Shown in pieces: positions 22,829 to 32,779 of a DNA stretch of 64,000 nucleotides. Numbering within the stretch: position 1 is the stretch's first letter; every line of letters begins with the position of its first letter. A model generated the notes under the pieces. It did no database searches. It worked only from the letters and a program-made list of their open reading frames with translations, and had not been told where the DNA came from. Made by a program: the position numbers and the translations under genes. Origin of the DNA: an uncultured Pelagibacteraceae bacterium (GTDB lineage: Bacteria > Pseudomonadota > Alphaproteobacteria > Pelagibacterales > Pelagibacteraceae); NCBI GenBank assembly GCA_902572515.1, contig CACGGJ010000001.1, positions 109,415-173,414 of the forward strand. The letters run 5' to 3'.

Positions 22829-23223
22829 TAAAATACCTTACAAATTATTTCGCCACCAACTTTTTGTTTTCTAGCATCTATATCGGTCATTACTCCTTTT
22901 GGAGTTGACACAATAGCAATACCCAAACCATTATTTATTTTAGGTAAGCTGTCTGCAGATGAAAAAATTCTTCTTCCTGGTTTCGATACTCTTTCAAAAG
23001 CACTAATTACTGGATTACCAGAATGGTACTTAAGTTCTAATGATAGCATTGGTTTTTTTTCCTCAGAACTTACTTTAAAATCTTTTATAAAACCTTCGTT
23101 TTTAAGTATATCTGCTATTTTTGTTTTAAAATTAGATGAAGGTAACTCTACTTTTTTATGATTTCTAGCTTGAGCGTTCTTCACTCTTGCAATCATATCT
23201 CCTATTGGGTCACTTAAACTCAT
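22828..23223 (-). CDS. rpsH: 30S ribosomal protein S8
   Basis: MSLSDPIGDMIARVKNAQ. Confidence 0.97.
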   Translation of the reverse strand: MSLSDPIGDMIARVKNAQARNHKKVELPSSNFKTKIADILKNEGFIKDFKVSSEEKKPMLSLELKYHSGNPVISAFERVSKPGRRIFSSADSLPKINNGLGIAIVSTPKGVMTDIDARKQKVGGEIICKVF

Positions 23224-23234
23224 AATTTTCCTTT

Positions 23235-23540
23235 CTACCAGCTAGACTTAACTAAGCCTGGTATCTTTCCTTGTAATCCTAATTGTCTTAATGCAATTCT
23301 TGAAATCTTTAATTTTCTGTAAACACCATGGGGTCTTCCAGTAATCTCGCATCTATTCATAACTCTTGTTTTAGCCGAGTTTCTTGGCAGTTTAGATAAT
23401 TTTTGTTGGGCTTTAAATCTTTCCTCTAATGTAATTTTTTTATCCATTACAATCTTCTTTAATGCTTGTCTTTTCTTGTAAAGCCTATCTGAAAGCTTAA
23501 TTCTTTTTTTATTTTTATTAACAGCGCTTAACTTTGCCAT
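23235..23540 (-). CDS. rpsN: 30S ribosomal protein S14
   Basis: NRCEITGRPHGVYRKLKISRIALRQL. Confidence 0.97.
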   Translation of the reverse strand: MAKLSAVNKNKKRIKLSDRLYKKRQALKKIVMDKKITLEERFKAQQKLSKLPRNSAKTRVMNRCEITGRPHGVYRKLKISRIALRQLGLQGKIPGLVKSSW

Positions 23541-23542
23541 GT

Positions 23543-24097
23543 TTAATTATCTCCTTTTTTAATAAATGGAAAATTCATTTTTTCTAATAATGCAAAACTA
23601 TGCTCTTTATTGATTGCTTTAATAACAATTACTATATCTAAACCTCTAACTTTATCTGCTCTATCAAAGCTTACTTCTGGAAAAATTATATGCTCTTTAA
23701 TTCCAAATGTATAATTACCAAATTTATCAAAGCCTTTTGGTGACAAACCTCTAAAATCTTTAATTCTTGGTAATGCAATATTTACTAATCTGTCTAAGAA
23801 TTCATACATTCTATTTTTTCTTAATGTTACCTTTAAACCAGCATTTGATCCTTTTCTGGTTTTGAAATTTGCTACTGATTTTTTAAATTTGGTTGTAACT
23901 GGTTTTTGTCCAGTAATTTTAGCCATATCTTCTTCGCATGATTTTAAAATCTTAGAATCTGTTGCATCTAAACCAAGACCCATATTTAAAATAACTTTCT
24001 CAATTTTTGGAGCCATATAAATATTTTTAAAACCAAACTGATCTTTTAATGCAGGCTGAATTTCTTTATTAAATATTTCTTTTAATCTTGGTGTCAT
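23543..24097 (-). CDS. rplE: 50S ribosomal protein L5
   Basis: FDRLVNIALPRIKDFRGL-type motif, GIKEHIIFPEV. Confidence 0.97.
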   Translation of the reverse strand: MTPRLKEIFNKEIQPALKDQFGFKNIYMAPKIEKVILNMGLGLDATDSKILKSCEEDMAKITGQKPVTTKFKKSVANFKTRKGSNAGLKVTLRKNRMYEFLDRLVNIALPRIKDFRGLSPKGFDKFGNYTFGIKEHIIFPEVSFDRADKVRGLDIVIVIKAINKEHSFALLEKMNFPFIKKGDN

Positions 24098-24342
24098 TAT
24101 TTTTTAGCCTCTTTTTTCTTAGCCGCTTTTTCATCAATTAGTTTTAAGTTAGAAATATGAATAAAGCTTTCTTTAGGAAAAATTCCACCTTTTTTCTCTT
24201 TGGTTGTTTTAACGTGCTTTTTAACCATGTTTATTTCTTTAACCTTTGCTCTGTTATTAGCTCTATCAATTTCAATAACTTCACCTTCTTTTTTTTTATC
24301 TTTTCCAGTTAAAACTCTTACTTTCAAACCTTTTTTAATCAT
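24097..24342 (-). CDS. rplX: 50S ribosomal protein L24
   Basis: [24 protein letters not shown] motif. Confidence 0.95.
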   Translation of the reverse strand: MIKKGLKVRVLTGKDKKKEGEVIEIDRANNRAKVKEINMVKKHVKTTKEKKGGIFPKESFIHISNLKLIDEKAAKKKEAKK

Positions 24343-24710
24343 TATAAAACCTCTGGTGCCAATGAAATAATTTTCATTTGACCTCTACTTCTTAATTCTC
24401 TTGTAACTGGGCCAAAAATCCTTGTTCCTACTGGCTCTCCTTTGTCATCAACTAATACAGCTGCATTATTATCAAATCTTACTTTTGAACCATCATTTCT
24501 GTGAATTCCTTTTTTAACCCTTACAACTACAGCTTTATGGACTGATCCTTTTTTTACTTTTCCTTTAGGCATAGCTTCTTTAACCGCAATTACAATTGTA
24601 TCGCCAATGCTAGCGTATCTTCTTTTTGATCCACCTAACACTTTAATGCACTCAATTCTTTTTGCACCAGTATTATCAGCAACTTGTAATTCTGTTTGAA
24701 CACCAATCAT
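24342..24710 (-). CDS. rplN: 50S ribosomal protein L14
   Basis: [27 protein letters not shown]. Confidence 0.98.
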   Translation of the reverse strand: MIGVQTELQVADNTGAKRIECIKVLGGSKRRYASIGDTIVIAVKEAMPKGKVKKGSVHKAVVVRVKKGIHRNDGSKVRFDNNAAVLVDDKGEPVGTRIFGPVTRELRSRGQMKIISLAPEVL

Positions 24711-24946
24711 TATTTTGTATTCTCCATAACTTGAAATTTTTTATTTTTAGAAAAAGGTTTGCTTTCAATAATTGAAACTTTGTCACCAGTTTTAAACTTA
24801 TTATTTTCATCGTGAGCGTTATAGTTTTTTCTAACTTTAATTACTTTTTTTAGAACTGGGTGCGAGTATTTTCGTTCTACCATAACAGTGACTGTTTTAT
24901 TTGGTTTATCGCTTATAACTACACCTGTAAGTATTTTTTTAGGCAT
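24710..24946 (-). CDS. rpsQ: 30S ribosomal protein S17
   Basis: [23 protein letters not shown]. Confidence 0.96.
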   Translation of the reverse strand: MPKKILTGVVISDKPNKTVTVMVERKYSHPVLKKVIKVRKNYNAHDENNKFKTGDKVSIIESKPFSKNKKFQVMENTK

Positions 24947-25130
24947 TTTCTTTTCCTTTTAAAATTGTTTTTAATCTTGCTATTGTTTTTCTTGTTTCCC
25001 CAATTTTAGCTGGGTTTGTTACTTGTGAATTCATTTTTTGAAATCTAAAATTAAAAAGATCCTTTTTAAGCTTATTAATATTCTTCACAATTTCGTCATT
25101 TGATAATTTTTTAATTTCTTGTTTTTTCAT
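24939..25130 (-). CDS. rpmC: 50S ribosomal protein L29
   Basis: [23 protein letters not shown]. Confidence 0.94.
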   Translation of the reverse strand: MKKQEIKKLSNDEIVKNINKLKKDLFNFRFQKMNSQVTNPAKIGETRKTIARLKTILKGKENA

Positions 25131-25540
25131 TATGCAAATCTCTTAATTGTTTTTGTTTTAATAGGTAATTTTGCAGATGCTTTGTATAAAGCTTCTTTTG
25201 CAATTTCTTCCGAAACACCATCAACTTCAAATAATATTCTTCCTGGTTTCACTCTGCATGCAAAGTACTCTGGTGAACCTTTTCCTTTACCCATTCTGAC
25301 CTCAATTGGTTTTTTTGAAACAGGTATATTTGGAAATATTCTTGTCCATACCCTTCCTTGTCTTTTCATATGTCTTGTTAAAGCAACTCTTGCAGCTTCA
25401 ATCTGTTTTCCTGTAACTCTTTCGGGCTGCAAAGCTTTTAATGCGTAAGCACCATAATTAATAGTACTTGCTCTAGTAGCATTACCATGAATTCTACCTT
25501 TATGCGCTTTTCTCCACTTTGTTCTTACTGGTTGAAGCAT
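25130..25540 (-). CDS. rplP: 50S ribosomal protein L16
   Basis: [16 protein letters not shown]..., [14 protein letters not shown]. Confidence 0.98.
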   Translation of the reverse strand: MLQPVRTKWRKAHKGRIHGNATRASTINYGAYALKALQPERVTGKQIEAARVALTRHMKRQGRVWTRIFPNIPVSKKPIEVRMGKGKGSPEYFACRVKPGRILFEVDGVSEEIAKEALYKASAKLPIKTKTIKRFA

Positions 25541-26220
25541 TATTGTTTGCCTTCCTTTGGTGTTACCTTGTTAGTCTCTTGACTAAATTCTCTAGCAAAC
25601 ACCTCACCTTTATAAATCCAAACTTTAATACCAATAATTCCGTAAGTTGTAAGAGCTTCTGCCTCTGCGTAATCTATATCAGCTCTTAAAGTATGTGATG
25701 GAATACTTCCATCTCTTAACCACTCTGTTCTTGCTATTTCATTTCCACCAAGTCTTCCACTCACAGAAACTTTAATTCCTTTTGCTCCAAGTCTAATACA
25801 TGATTGCATTGCTCTTTTCATAGCTCTTCTATAAGAAATTCTTTTAACTAGCTGTTGTGCAATATTTTCTGCTACCAAATAAGCATTTGTCTCAGGTTTT
25901 TTTACCTCTTTTATGTTTAAATTTACTTCATTTGAAGTAAATTTTGAGAGATTGTTTTTAATTTTGTCTATATCACTTCCTTTTTTGCCAATCACAAATC
26001 CTGGTCTAGAAGTATAAATTGTGACATAACACTTATTAGATGTTCTTTCGATCATTACCTTAGATACACCAGAATTTATTACGTTTTTCTTGATATAATC
26101 TCTTATTTTAAAATCTTCGATTAAATAATTTCCAAAATCTTTTTTCTTAGCATACCATACAGAGTCCCATCCTCTGTTGACACCTAATCTAAAACCTACA
26201 GGATTAACTTTTTGTCCCAT
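25540..26220 (-). CDS. rpsC: 30S ribosomal protein S3
   Basis: [24 protein letters not shown]. Confidence 0.98.
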   Translation of the reverse strand: MGQKVNPVGFRLGVNRGWDSVWYAKKKDFGNYLIEDFKIRDYIKKNVINSGVSKVMIERTSNKCYVTIYTSRPGFVIGKKGSDIDKIKNNLSKFTSNEVNLNIKEVKKPETNAYLVAENIAQQLVKRISYRRAMKRAMQSCIRLGAKGIKVSVSGRLGGNEIARTEWLRDGSIPSHTLRADIDYAEAEALTTYGIIGIKVWIYKGEVFAREFSQETNKVTPKEGKQ

Positions 26221-26602
26221 GCTTCTCCATTTGTTTTGCTTCTGATAAAATTATTGTAACAGTTGACCAAGGTTTTAATATTGGTGCTGCTCTTCCTTTA
26301 GCTCTTGGTCTAAATCTTTTCATAACTATTTTTTTTCCACAATATGCCTCTTTAACTATTAATTTATCAATATCATATTGAAAATTATTCTCAGCGTTGG
26401 CTACAGCTGAACTGATAGTTTTTCTAACATCTCTAGTAATTCTTTTTTCTGAAAACTGTAAATCTCTAATTGCAACATCAACTTTTTTGCCAACAATACT
26501 TTTTAGTATTGGATTTAGCTTTCTGACACTAGATCTAATACCGTTGTTAACAGACTTTACTGTTTTGTCGTTAGTTTTATCAATTTTCTTTTTTTTACCC
26601 AT
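26204..26602 (-). CDS. rplV: 50S ribosomal protein L22
   Basis: [24 protein letters not shown]; position between rpsC and rpsS. Confidence 0.95.
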   Translation of the reverse strand: MGKKKKIDKTNDKTVKSVNNGIRSSVRKLNPILKSIVGKKVDVAIRDLQFSEKRITRDVRKTISSAVANAENNFQYDIDKLIVKEAYCGKKIVMKRFRPRAKGRAAPILKPWSTVTIILSEAKQMEKHGTKS

Positions 26603-26604
26603 AA

Positions 26605-26901
26605 TTATTTCTTCTCTGTTGTTGCTGGTTTAGCTTTTTTATCAGCTGGTGTGTGACCAAAGAACGTTCTTGTTGGTGCAAACTCACCTAATTTATGTCC
26701 AACCATATCTTCTGAAACAGTTATTGGTATAAATTTTTTGCCATTATAAATTTGGAAACTTACCCCTACAAAATCAGGCAAAATTGTAGATTTTCTTGAC
26801 CAAGTTTTAATAGGAATTTTCTTTGGATCGTCTTTATACTTGTCTACTTTCTTCATCAAGCTTTCTTCTACAAACGGTCCTTTCCACACTGCTCTAGCCA
26901 T
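26605..26901 (-). CDS. rpsS: 30S ribosomal protein S19
   Basis: [19 protein letters not shown]. Confidence 0.98.
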   Translation of the reverse strand: MARAVWKGPFVEESLMKKVDKYKDDPKKIPIKTWSRKSTILPDFVGVSFQIYNGKKFIPITVSEDMVGHKLGEFAPTRTFFGHTPADKKAKPATTEKK

Positions 26902-27740
26902 TACTTAGTATCCTTCCTCTTATTTCTTCTCTTAACTATAAATTTATCTGTTCTCTTATTATCTCGAGTTTTTAAACCTTTAGCAGATTGTCCTGTAGGT
27001 GAAACTGGATGTCTTCCTCCAGCAGATTTTCCTTCACCACCTCCATGTGGGTGATCAACTGGGTTTTTAACAACACCCCTAGTATGAGGTCTTCTGCCCA
27101 ACCATCTTGATCTACCTGCTTTTCCAATTTTAATATTTTTTTGATCTGGATTACTTAAAATTCCAATTGTAGCTAATGCTCTTGAATCTATTTTTCTCAG
27201 TTCACCTGAGGCTAATTTTATTAAACTATAGTTTCCATCTAGACCACTAATAGTAACTGATGAACCAGCTGCTCTAGCGATTTTTCCTCCAGCACCTGGC
27301 TGTATTTCAACATTATGTATATTAATACCCACTGGGATGTCTTGCAATGGCATACAATTACCTACTTTAATTTCTTTTTTAGAACCACTTTCAACTTTAT
27401 CTCCAACTTTAATTTTTTGTGGTGCTAAGAAATATGAGTGAGTACCATCCTCAAATTTAACTAACATGATGTAGCATGATCTATTAGGATCATATTCAAT
27501 TCTTTCAACTGTAGCCTCTTTATCGAATTTTTTTCGATAAAAATCCACATGTCTGTACATTTTTTTATGTCCACCAGCTCTATTAATAGAGGTAATATGA
27601 CCGTTATTATTTCTACCTTTCATCGCATTTTTAGGTGAAACTAAGGTCTTGAATGGTTTACCTTTCCATAAGCCAGTTCTATCAACTAAAATAGTGCCTC
27701 TTGTAGATTTTGTGTATGGTTTAAAAGTTTTTAATGCCAT
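26901..27740 (-). CDS. rplB: 50S ribosomal protein L2
   Basis: [21 protein letters not shown]. Confidence 0.98.
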   Translation of the reverse strand: MALKTFKPYTKSTRGTILVDRTGLWKGKPFKTLVSPKNAMKGRNNNGHITSINRAGGHKKMYRHVDFYRKKFDKEATVERIEYDPNRSCYIMLVKFEDGTHSYFLAPQKIKVGDKVESGSKKEIKVGNCMPLQDIPVGINIHNVEIQPGAGGKIARAAGSSVTISGLDGNYSLIKLASGELRKIDSRALATIGILSNPDQKNIKIGKAGRSRWLGRRPHTRGVVKNPVDHPHGGGEGKSAGGRHPVSPTGQSAKGLKTRDNKRTDKFIVKRRNKRKDTK

Positions 27741-27743
27741 TTA

Positions 27744-28037
27744 TTAAATTCCTGTTGTTAGATCAATACTTTGACCTTTTTTTAAAGTTATTATTGCTTT
27801 TTTATAACCAGATACTTTTACTTTTCTACCTCTGGTAACTTTTGTTCTGTTTTGTTTGTTTATAATATTTATCTTAGTCACATTAACTTTAAATATTTTT
27901 TCTATATTCTTTTTTAAATTTTTCTTATTTGCTCCATCCGGAACTTTAAAAACAATTTTATTAAGTTCAGATAAATTAGTAGATTTCTCAGTAACCACTG
28001 GAGAAAGAATTTTGTCGTATAAGTGAATTTTATCCAT
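27744..28037 (-). CDS. rplW: 50S ribosomal protein L23
   Basis: ILSPVVTEKSTNL, position. Confidence 0.96.
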   Translation of the reverse strand: MDKIHLYDKILSPVVTEKSTNLSELNKIVFKVPDGANKKNLKKNIEKIFKVNVTKINIINKQNRTKVTRGRKVKVSGYKKAIITLKKGQSIDLTTGI

Positions 28038-28038
28038 T

Positions 28039-28662
28039 TTATGAGAATCTCTTTTCTAGTTCTTTTACGGAGCTTTCTGTGAAAACTATTTTTTTAAATT
28101 TAATAATGTCGTAAGCACTGAAATGATTTACATCTGTAACTTTAACATTTGGAATATTTCTTACTGATTTTTCGATTTTTTCTTTTGAATTTTTATCTAG
28201 AATTATTAGTGAATTTGTAATTTCAAGTTTATTAATAATTGTGTTCATCTCTTTAGTTTTTTTAATTTCTGAACTAAAGTCATTTAAGATTAATAAGTTT
28301 TTATTATTATTTTTTTCTGTAATTAGTGAAGCTACACTTTGTTTTTTCTCCGTTTTGTTTAATTTTCTTTTTTTATAAGCTAATTCTCCTTTTGGTCCAT
28401 GAGCTATACCACCACCTACGAAAATAGGAGCTTTTCTACTTGCATGCCTTGCACCACCTGTTCCCTTTTGAGCATATATTTTTGATGTTGGGCCTCTTAC
28501 TTCATTTTGTTGTTTAGTTTTTGCGTGTCTTCCTTTGTAATTAGCATTCGTTTTGTAAAGAACAGCACTTACCAACTTGTGGTTAATTTTTGCTGAAAAA
28601 ATATTATCTAAAACTTCAATACTATCTTTTTTTCCATCTATACTAATTTTATCTAGTTTCAT
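28039..28662 (-). CDS. rplD: 50S ribosomal protein L4
   Basis: KIYAQKGTGGARHASRKAPIFVGGGIAHGPK. Confidence 0.97.
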   Translation of the reverse strand: MKLDKISIDGKKDSIEVLDNIFSAKINHKLVSAVLYKTNANYKGRHAKTKQQNEVRGPTSKIYAQKGTGGARHASRKAPIFVGGGIAHGPKGELAYKKRKLNKTEKKQSVASLITEKNNNKNLLILNDFSSEIKKTKEMNTIINKLEITNSLIILDKNSKEKIEKSVRNIPNVKVTDVNHFSAYDIIKFKKIVFTESSVKELEKRFS

Positions 28663-29372
28663 TATTTTTTCTTCTTTTCAGGTGTTTTTTTTGCTTCTTC
28701 AGCAGCTGCATGTTTCTCACCAATAGTCATTTTACTGATGTTTTTGACAGATTTTTTAACAATAACCTCTGCATTTTTAGAACCAGGAATTGACCCTTTT
28801 AAATAAAGAAGTTCGTTTTCTAAATCTGTTTTTACAATTTCAATATTTAGCATAGTTCTCAATTTATCTCCCATATGACCAGCCATTTTTTTTCCTTTAA
28901 AAACTTTTCCTGGATCTTGACTATGTCCTGTTGAACCATGTGCTCTGTGAGATATAGAAACACCATGACTAGCTCTTAAACCACCAAAATTATGTCTCTT
29001 CATAGCACCCGCAAAACCTTTACCAATTGTTTTTGATCTGGTGTCTACAAATTTAATGTCTTTGAATATTTCTAAACCAAACTCGTTTCCTTCTTTGTAA
29101 ACAGATGTGTCGTTTACTCTAAATTCTTTTAATTTTTTCTTAGCTTCAGTATTTTTTTTAGCAAAAACACCTTTCATGGCTTTTGTTAATTTTGAATTTT
29201 TAACTTTTCCATATCCAAGCTGAACAGCCTTGTACCCTCTTTTTTCTTCTTCAATAACCTGAATAACTCTAGCTTTTTCGACCTTAAGTACAGTCACAGG
29301 AACTAATTGACCAGATTTATAGAACTCTCTCGTCATGCCTATTTTCTTTCCTATTAAAGCTATCTCACTCAT
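28662..29372 (-). CDS. rplC: 50S ribosomal protein L3
   Basis: IGKKIGMTREF..., HRAHGSTGHSQDPGKVFKGKKMAGHMG. Confidence 0.98.
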   Translation of the reverse strand: MSEIALIGKKIGMTREFYKSGQLVPVTVLKVEKARVIQVIEEEKRGYKAVQLGYGKVKNSKLTKAMKGVFAKKNTEAKKKLKEFRVNDTSVYKEGNEFGLEIFKDIKFVDTRSKTIGKGFAGAMKRHNFGGLRASHGVSISHRAHGSTGHSQDPGKVFKGKKMAGHMGDKLRTMLNIEIVKTDLENELLYLKGSIPGSKNAEVIVKKSVKNISKMTIGEKHAAAEEAKKTPEKKKK

Positions 29373-29374
29373 AA

Positions 29375-29683
29375 TTAAATTTTTATCTCCACATCTACTC
29401 CAGAAGCTAAATCAAGTTTCATTAATGCCTCTACAGTTTGAGGTGTTGGTTCAATAATATCTATTAATCTTTTATGAGTTCTTGACTCAAATTGCTCTCT
29501 ACTTTTTTTGTCTATATGAGGTGATCTTAAAACTGTATATCTTTCAATTCTAGTTGGTAATGGTATTGGTCCCTTAATTGTTGCTCCAGTTCTCTTTACT
29601 GTATTTACAATCTCTTCTGTAGAAGCATCTAGAACTTTATTGTCATATGCTCTTAATTTAATTCTAATATTCTGTTTTTCCAT
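29375..29683 (-). CDS. rpsJ: 30S ribosomal protein S10
   Basis: [17 protein letters not shown]..., [15 protein letters not shown]. Confidence 0.98.
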   Translation of the reverse strand: MEKQNIRIKLRAYDNKVLDASTEEIVNTVKRTGATIKGPIPLPTRIERYTVLRSPHIDKKSREQFESRTHKRLIDIIEPTPQTVEALMKLDLASGVDVEIKI

Positions 29684-29685
29684 AA

Positions 29686-31765
29686 TTAACCTGCAATCTT
29701 CTTAGTAACTTCGTCTTGAACATTTTGTGGTACTTTTGAATAATGATCAAAAAACATTGAATATTGTGCTCTACCTTGAGACATTGATCTTAAATTATTT
29801 ATATAACCAAACATGTTAGCCAAAGGAACCATTGCTGTTATTACGGTTGCGTTACCTCTTTGCTCTTGAGTACTGATTTGACCCCTTCTACTATTTAAAT
29901 CACCTATAACATCACCCATGTAGTCTTCAGGAGTTACTACTTCAACTCTCATTACTGGCTCTAACAATTTTAGCCCACCTTTTGTACATGCTTCTTTAAA
30001 GCAAGCTCTGCTTGCTAATTCAAATGCTAGTACGCTTGAGTCAACATCGTGATGCAATCCATCTAAGATGGTTACTTTGTAATCAATCATTGGAAATCCG
30101 GCTAAAATTCCAGTATCAGAAACAGTTTCTATTCCTTTTTCAACACCAGGTATAAATTCTTTTGGAATTGCACCACCTTTAATTTTGCTCTCAACATCTC
30201 TACCTTTGCCAGGTTCTTGAGGCTCTACTAAAAGTTTAACTTTTGCAAATTGACCAGCACCACCACTTTGTTTTTTTGTGAGTGTATTCAACCTCTGAAG
30301 CAGATTCTATAGTTTCTCTATAAGCAACTTGTGGAGCTCCAACATTGGCTTCTACTTTAAATTCTCTTTTCATTCTATCAACAATAATATCCAAGTGTAG
30401 TTCACCCATTCCCTTAATAATTGTTTGTCCTGACTCTTCGTCTGAAGTAACTCTAAAAGAAGGATCTTCCTTAGCTAACCTGCCTAGTGCTTCACCCATT
30501 TTTTCTTGGTCCGCTTTTGTTTTTGGTTCTACTGCAATTTCAATTACTGGATCAGGGAACTCCATTGGTTCAAGAAGGACAGAATTTTCTTTGTCACATA
30601 AAGTATGTCCTGTAATAGTATTTTTTAATCCTGCTAAAGCAACTATATCACCTGCATTAGCTTCTTTAATATCTTCTCGAGAGTTTGCATGCATTAAAAG
30701 CATTCTTCCAACTCTTTCTTCTTTTTCTTTAGAAGAATTGAAGACTGCTGTACCAGTTTTGATAGTACCAGAATAGATTCTAATAAAAGTTAGTGAGCCA
30801 ACAAATGGATCGTTAGCTACTTTAAAAGCTAAAGCAGAAAATGGAACACTATCTTCAAATTTCATTTCCATTTCATCTTCACTACCTAATTTAGTTCCTT
30901 TGATAGATCCAATATCTACGGGACTTGGTAAGTAGTTCACAACTGCATCTAGTAAAGGCTGAACACCTTTGTTTTTGAATGCTGAACCTGTCAAAACTGG
31001 AACAAAACTAAAATTTAAAGTTCCTTTTCTTATGCATTTGACTAAATCTTCTTCTTTAATTTCATCACCATTTAAATAGGCTTCCATTAGCTTTTCATCT
31101 TGTTCAACAGCTGTTTCAACTAATTCTGTTCTATATTTTTCTGAAATTTCTTTTAAATCTTCTGGAATTTCTTTGTATTCCCATTCAGCTCCTAGTGCCT
31201 CATTTTTCCAAACTTGAGCTTTCATTTTAACAAGATCAACTACACCAGATAAAGAGGCTTCAGCTCCTATAGGGACTTGCACAACCAAAGGTTTGGCACC
31301 TAATCTATCTCTAATCATGTCTACACATCTAAAGAAATCTGCGCCTGTTCTGTCTAATTTGTTTACAAAACAAATTCTTGGTACTTTATACTTGTCGGCT
31401 TGTCTCCATACAGTTTCGGATTGTGGCTCTACACCTGCAACACCATCAAAAACAGCAACAGCACCATCTAAAACTTTTAAAGACCTTTCTACTTCAATGG
31501 TAAAATCAACGTGACCTGGTGTGTCTATAATATTAATTCTATGATCATTCCAAAAACAAGTAGTGGCCGCAGATGTGATTGTAATTCCTCTTTCTTGTTC
31601 TTGCTCCATCCAATCCATTGTTGCAGCACCATCGTGTACTTCACCAATTTTGTGACTCTTTCCTGTATAGTATAGAACTCGTTCAGTAGTAGTTGTTTTA
31701 CCGGCATCTATATGGGCCATGATCCCAATATTTCTGTATTTGTCTAATGTGTGAGTTCTAGCCAT
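29686..31765 (-). pseudogene. fusA: Elongation factor G, split by a +1 nt frameshift at a T7 (A7 on coding strand) tract at ~30271-30277
   Basis: ORF 30236..31765 carries the N-terminal EF-G part ([17 protein letters not shown]); ORF 29686..30291 carries the C-terminal part ([22 protein letters not shown]). Removing one A restores [16 protein letters not shown]. Confidence 0.95.
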
Positions 31766-31771
31766 AATTTA

Positions 31772-32242
31772 TTACCACCTAAAATGAGCAAATGCCTTAT
31801 TTGACTCTGCCATTTTATGCACATCCTCTCTTTTTTTAACTGCAGCTCCTTTTTTTTCATAAGCATCATAGAGCTCATTAAAAATTTTATCTGCCATGTG
31901 TTTATCTTTTCTTTTCCTTGCTGATTCAACTAACCATCTGATTGCTAATGCTTGTGCCCTTTTATTTTTTACCTCAACAGGAACTTGATAAGTTGCACCA
32001 CCAACTCTTCTAGATCTAACTTCTACAGTTGGTTTAATGTTGTTAATTGCTTCATTAAAAATATTTATTGGTTCATCTTTCGTTTTTGTTTTAATTTTAT
32101 CAATTGCATCATAAACTATTTTAGCTGCAATGCCTCTTTTGCCATCATACATGATGTTGTTGATTAATTTTGGAATAATAGTTGATTTAAATTTTGGATC
32201 AGGAACTACATTTTTTTTTGGTTGAGTTTTTTTTCTAGACAT
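31772..32242 (-). CDS. rpsG: 30S ribosomal protein S7
   Basis: EVRSRRVGGATYQVPVEV. Confidence 0.98.
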   Translation of the reverse strand: MSRKKTQPKKNVVPDPKFKSTIIPKLINNIMYDGKRGIAAKIVYDAIDKIKTKTKDEPINIFNEAINNIKPTVEVRSRRVGGATYQVPVEVKNKRAQALAIRWLVESARKRKDKHMADKIFNELYDAYEKKGAAVKKREDVHKMAESNKAFAHFRW

Positions 32243-32613
32243 TATTTACCTTTTTTTGTTCCGTATAAAGATCTTCTTTTTTTTCTGTTTGCAACACCTT
32301 GTGTATCAAGGTTACCTCTTAGAATATGATAACGAACACCTGGTAAATCTTTTACCCTACCGCCTCTAATCAGAACTACCGAGTGTTCTTGAAGGTTGTG
32401 ACCTTCTCCAGGAATGTAAGCTGTAACTTCAAATCCATTTGACAATCTTACTCTAGCAACTTTTCTTAATGCAGAGTTTGGTTTTTTAGGAGTTGTTGTA
32501 TAAACTTTAACGCAAACACCTCTCTTCAAAGGTTGTTTTTGCAAAGCAGGAACCTTGTTCCTTGTAACTTGCTTAACTCTTTTTTTTCTTAACAACTGAT
32601 TAATAGTTGGCAT
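32242..32613 (-). CDS. rpsL: 30S ribosomal protein S12
   Basis: [12 protein letters not shown]..., [17 protein letters not shown]. Confidence 0.98.
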   Translation of the reverse strand: MPTINQLLRKKRVKQVTRNKVPALQKQPLKRGVCVKVYTTTPKKPNSALRKVARVRLSNGFEVTAYIPGEGHNLQEHSVVLIRGGRVKDLPGVRYHILRGNLDTQGVANRKKRRSLYGTKKGK

Positions 32614-32649
32614 AAATTTTTTAAATTAATTAATTTATTTTTAGATGAA

Positions 32650-32700
32650 AATAACTGACAGGTTATTTTGTGGCAGCGTTTAGTACTGTTAGAAGTACTA
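32650..32700 (-). repeat. Two tandem perfect hairpins in the rpoC-rpsL intergenic region
   Basis: AATAAC-TGACAG-GTTATT at 32650-32667 and TAGTACT-GTTAGA-AGTACTA at 32681-32700, read directly. Confidence 0.65.
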
Positions 32701-32779
32701 CATTCCAACCAAAAATATCGCCAAATTACTTATTAATAGCTCTTTGTCAAACTAAAACTGCAATTTTTAGGCGATTTTT

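Noticed and set aside
30345-30776. 143-aa + strand ORF antisense to fusA
   Set aside because: Shadow ORF opposite a conserved gene; the same applies to other antisense ORFs over gatB, gatA, rpoB, rpoC and tuf.
31525-31929. Two short minus-strand ORFs (60 and 61 aa) at the fusA/rpsG junction
   Set aside because: Out-of-frame reads of fusA and rpsG.
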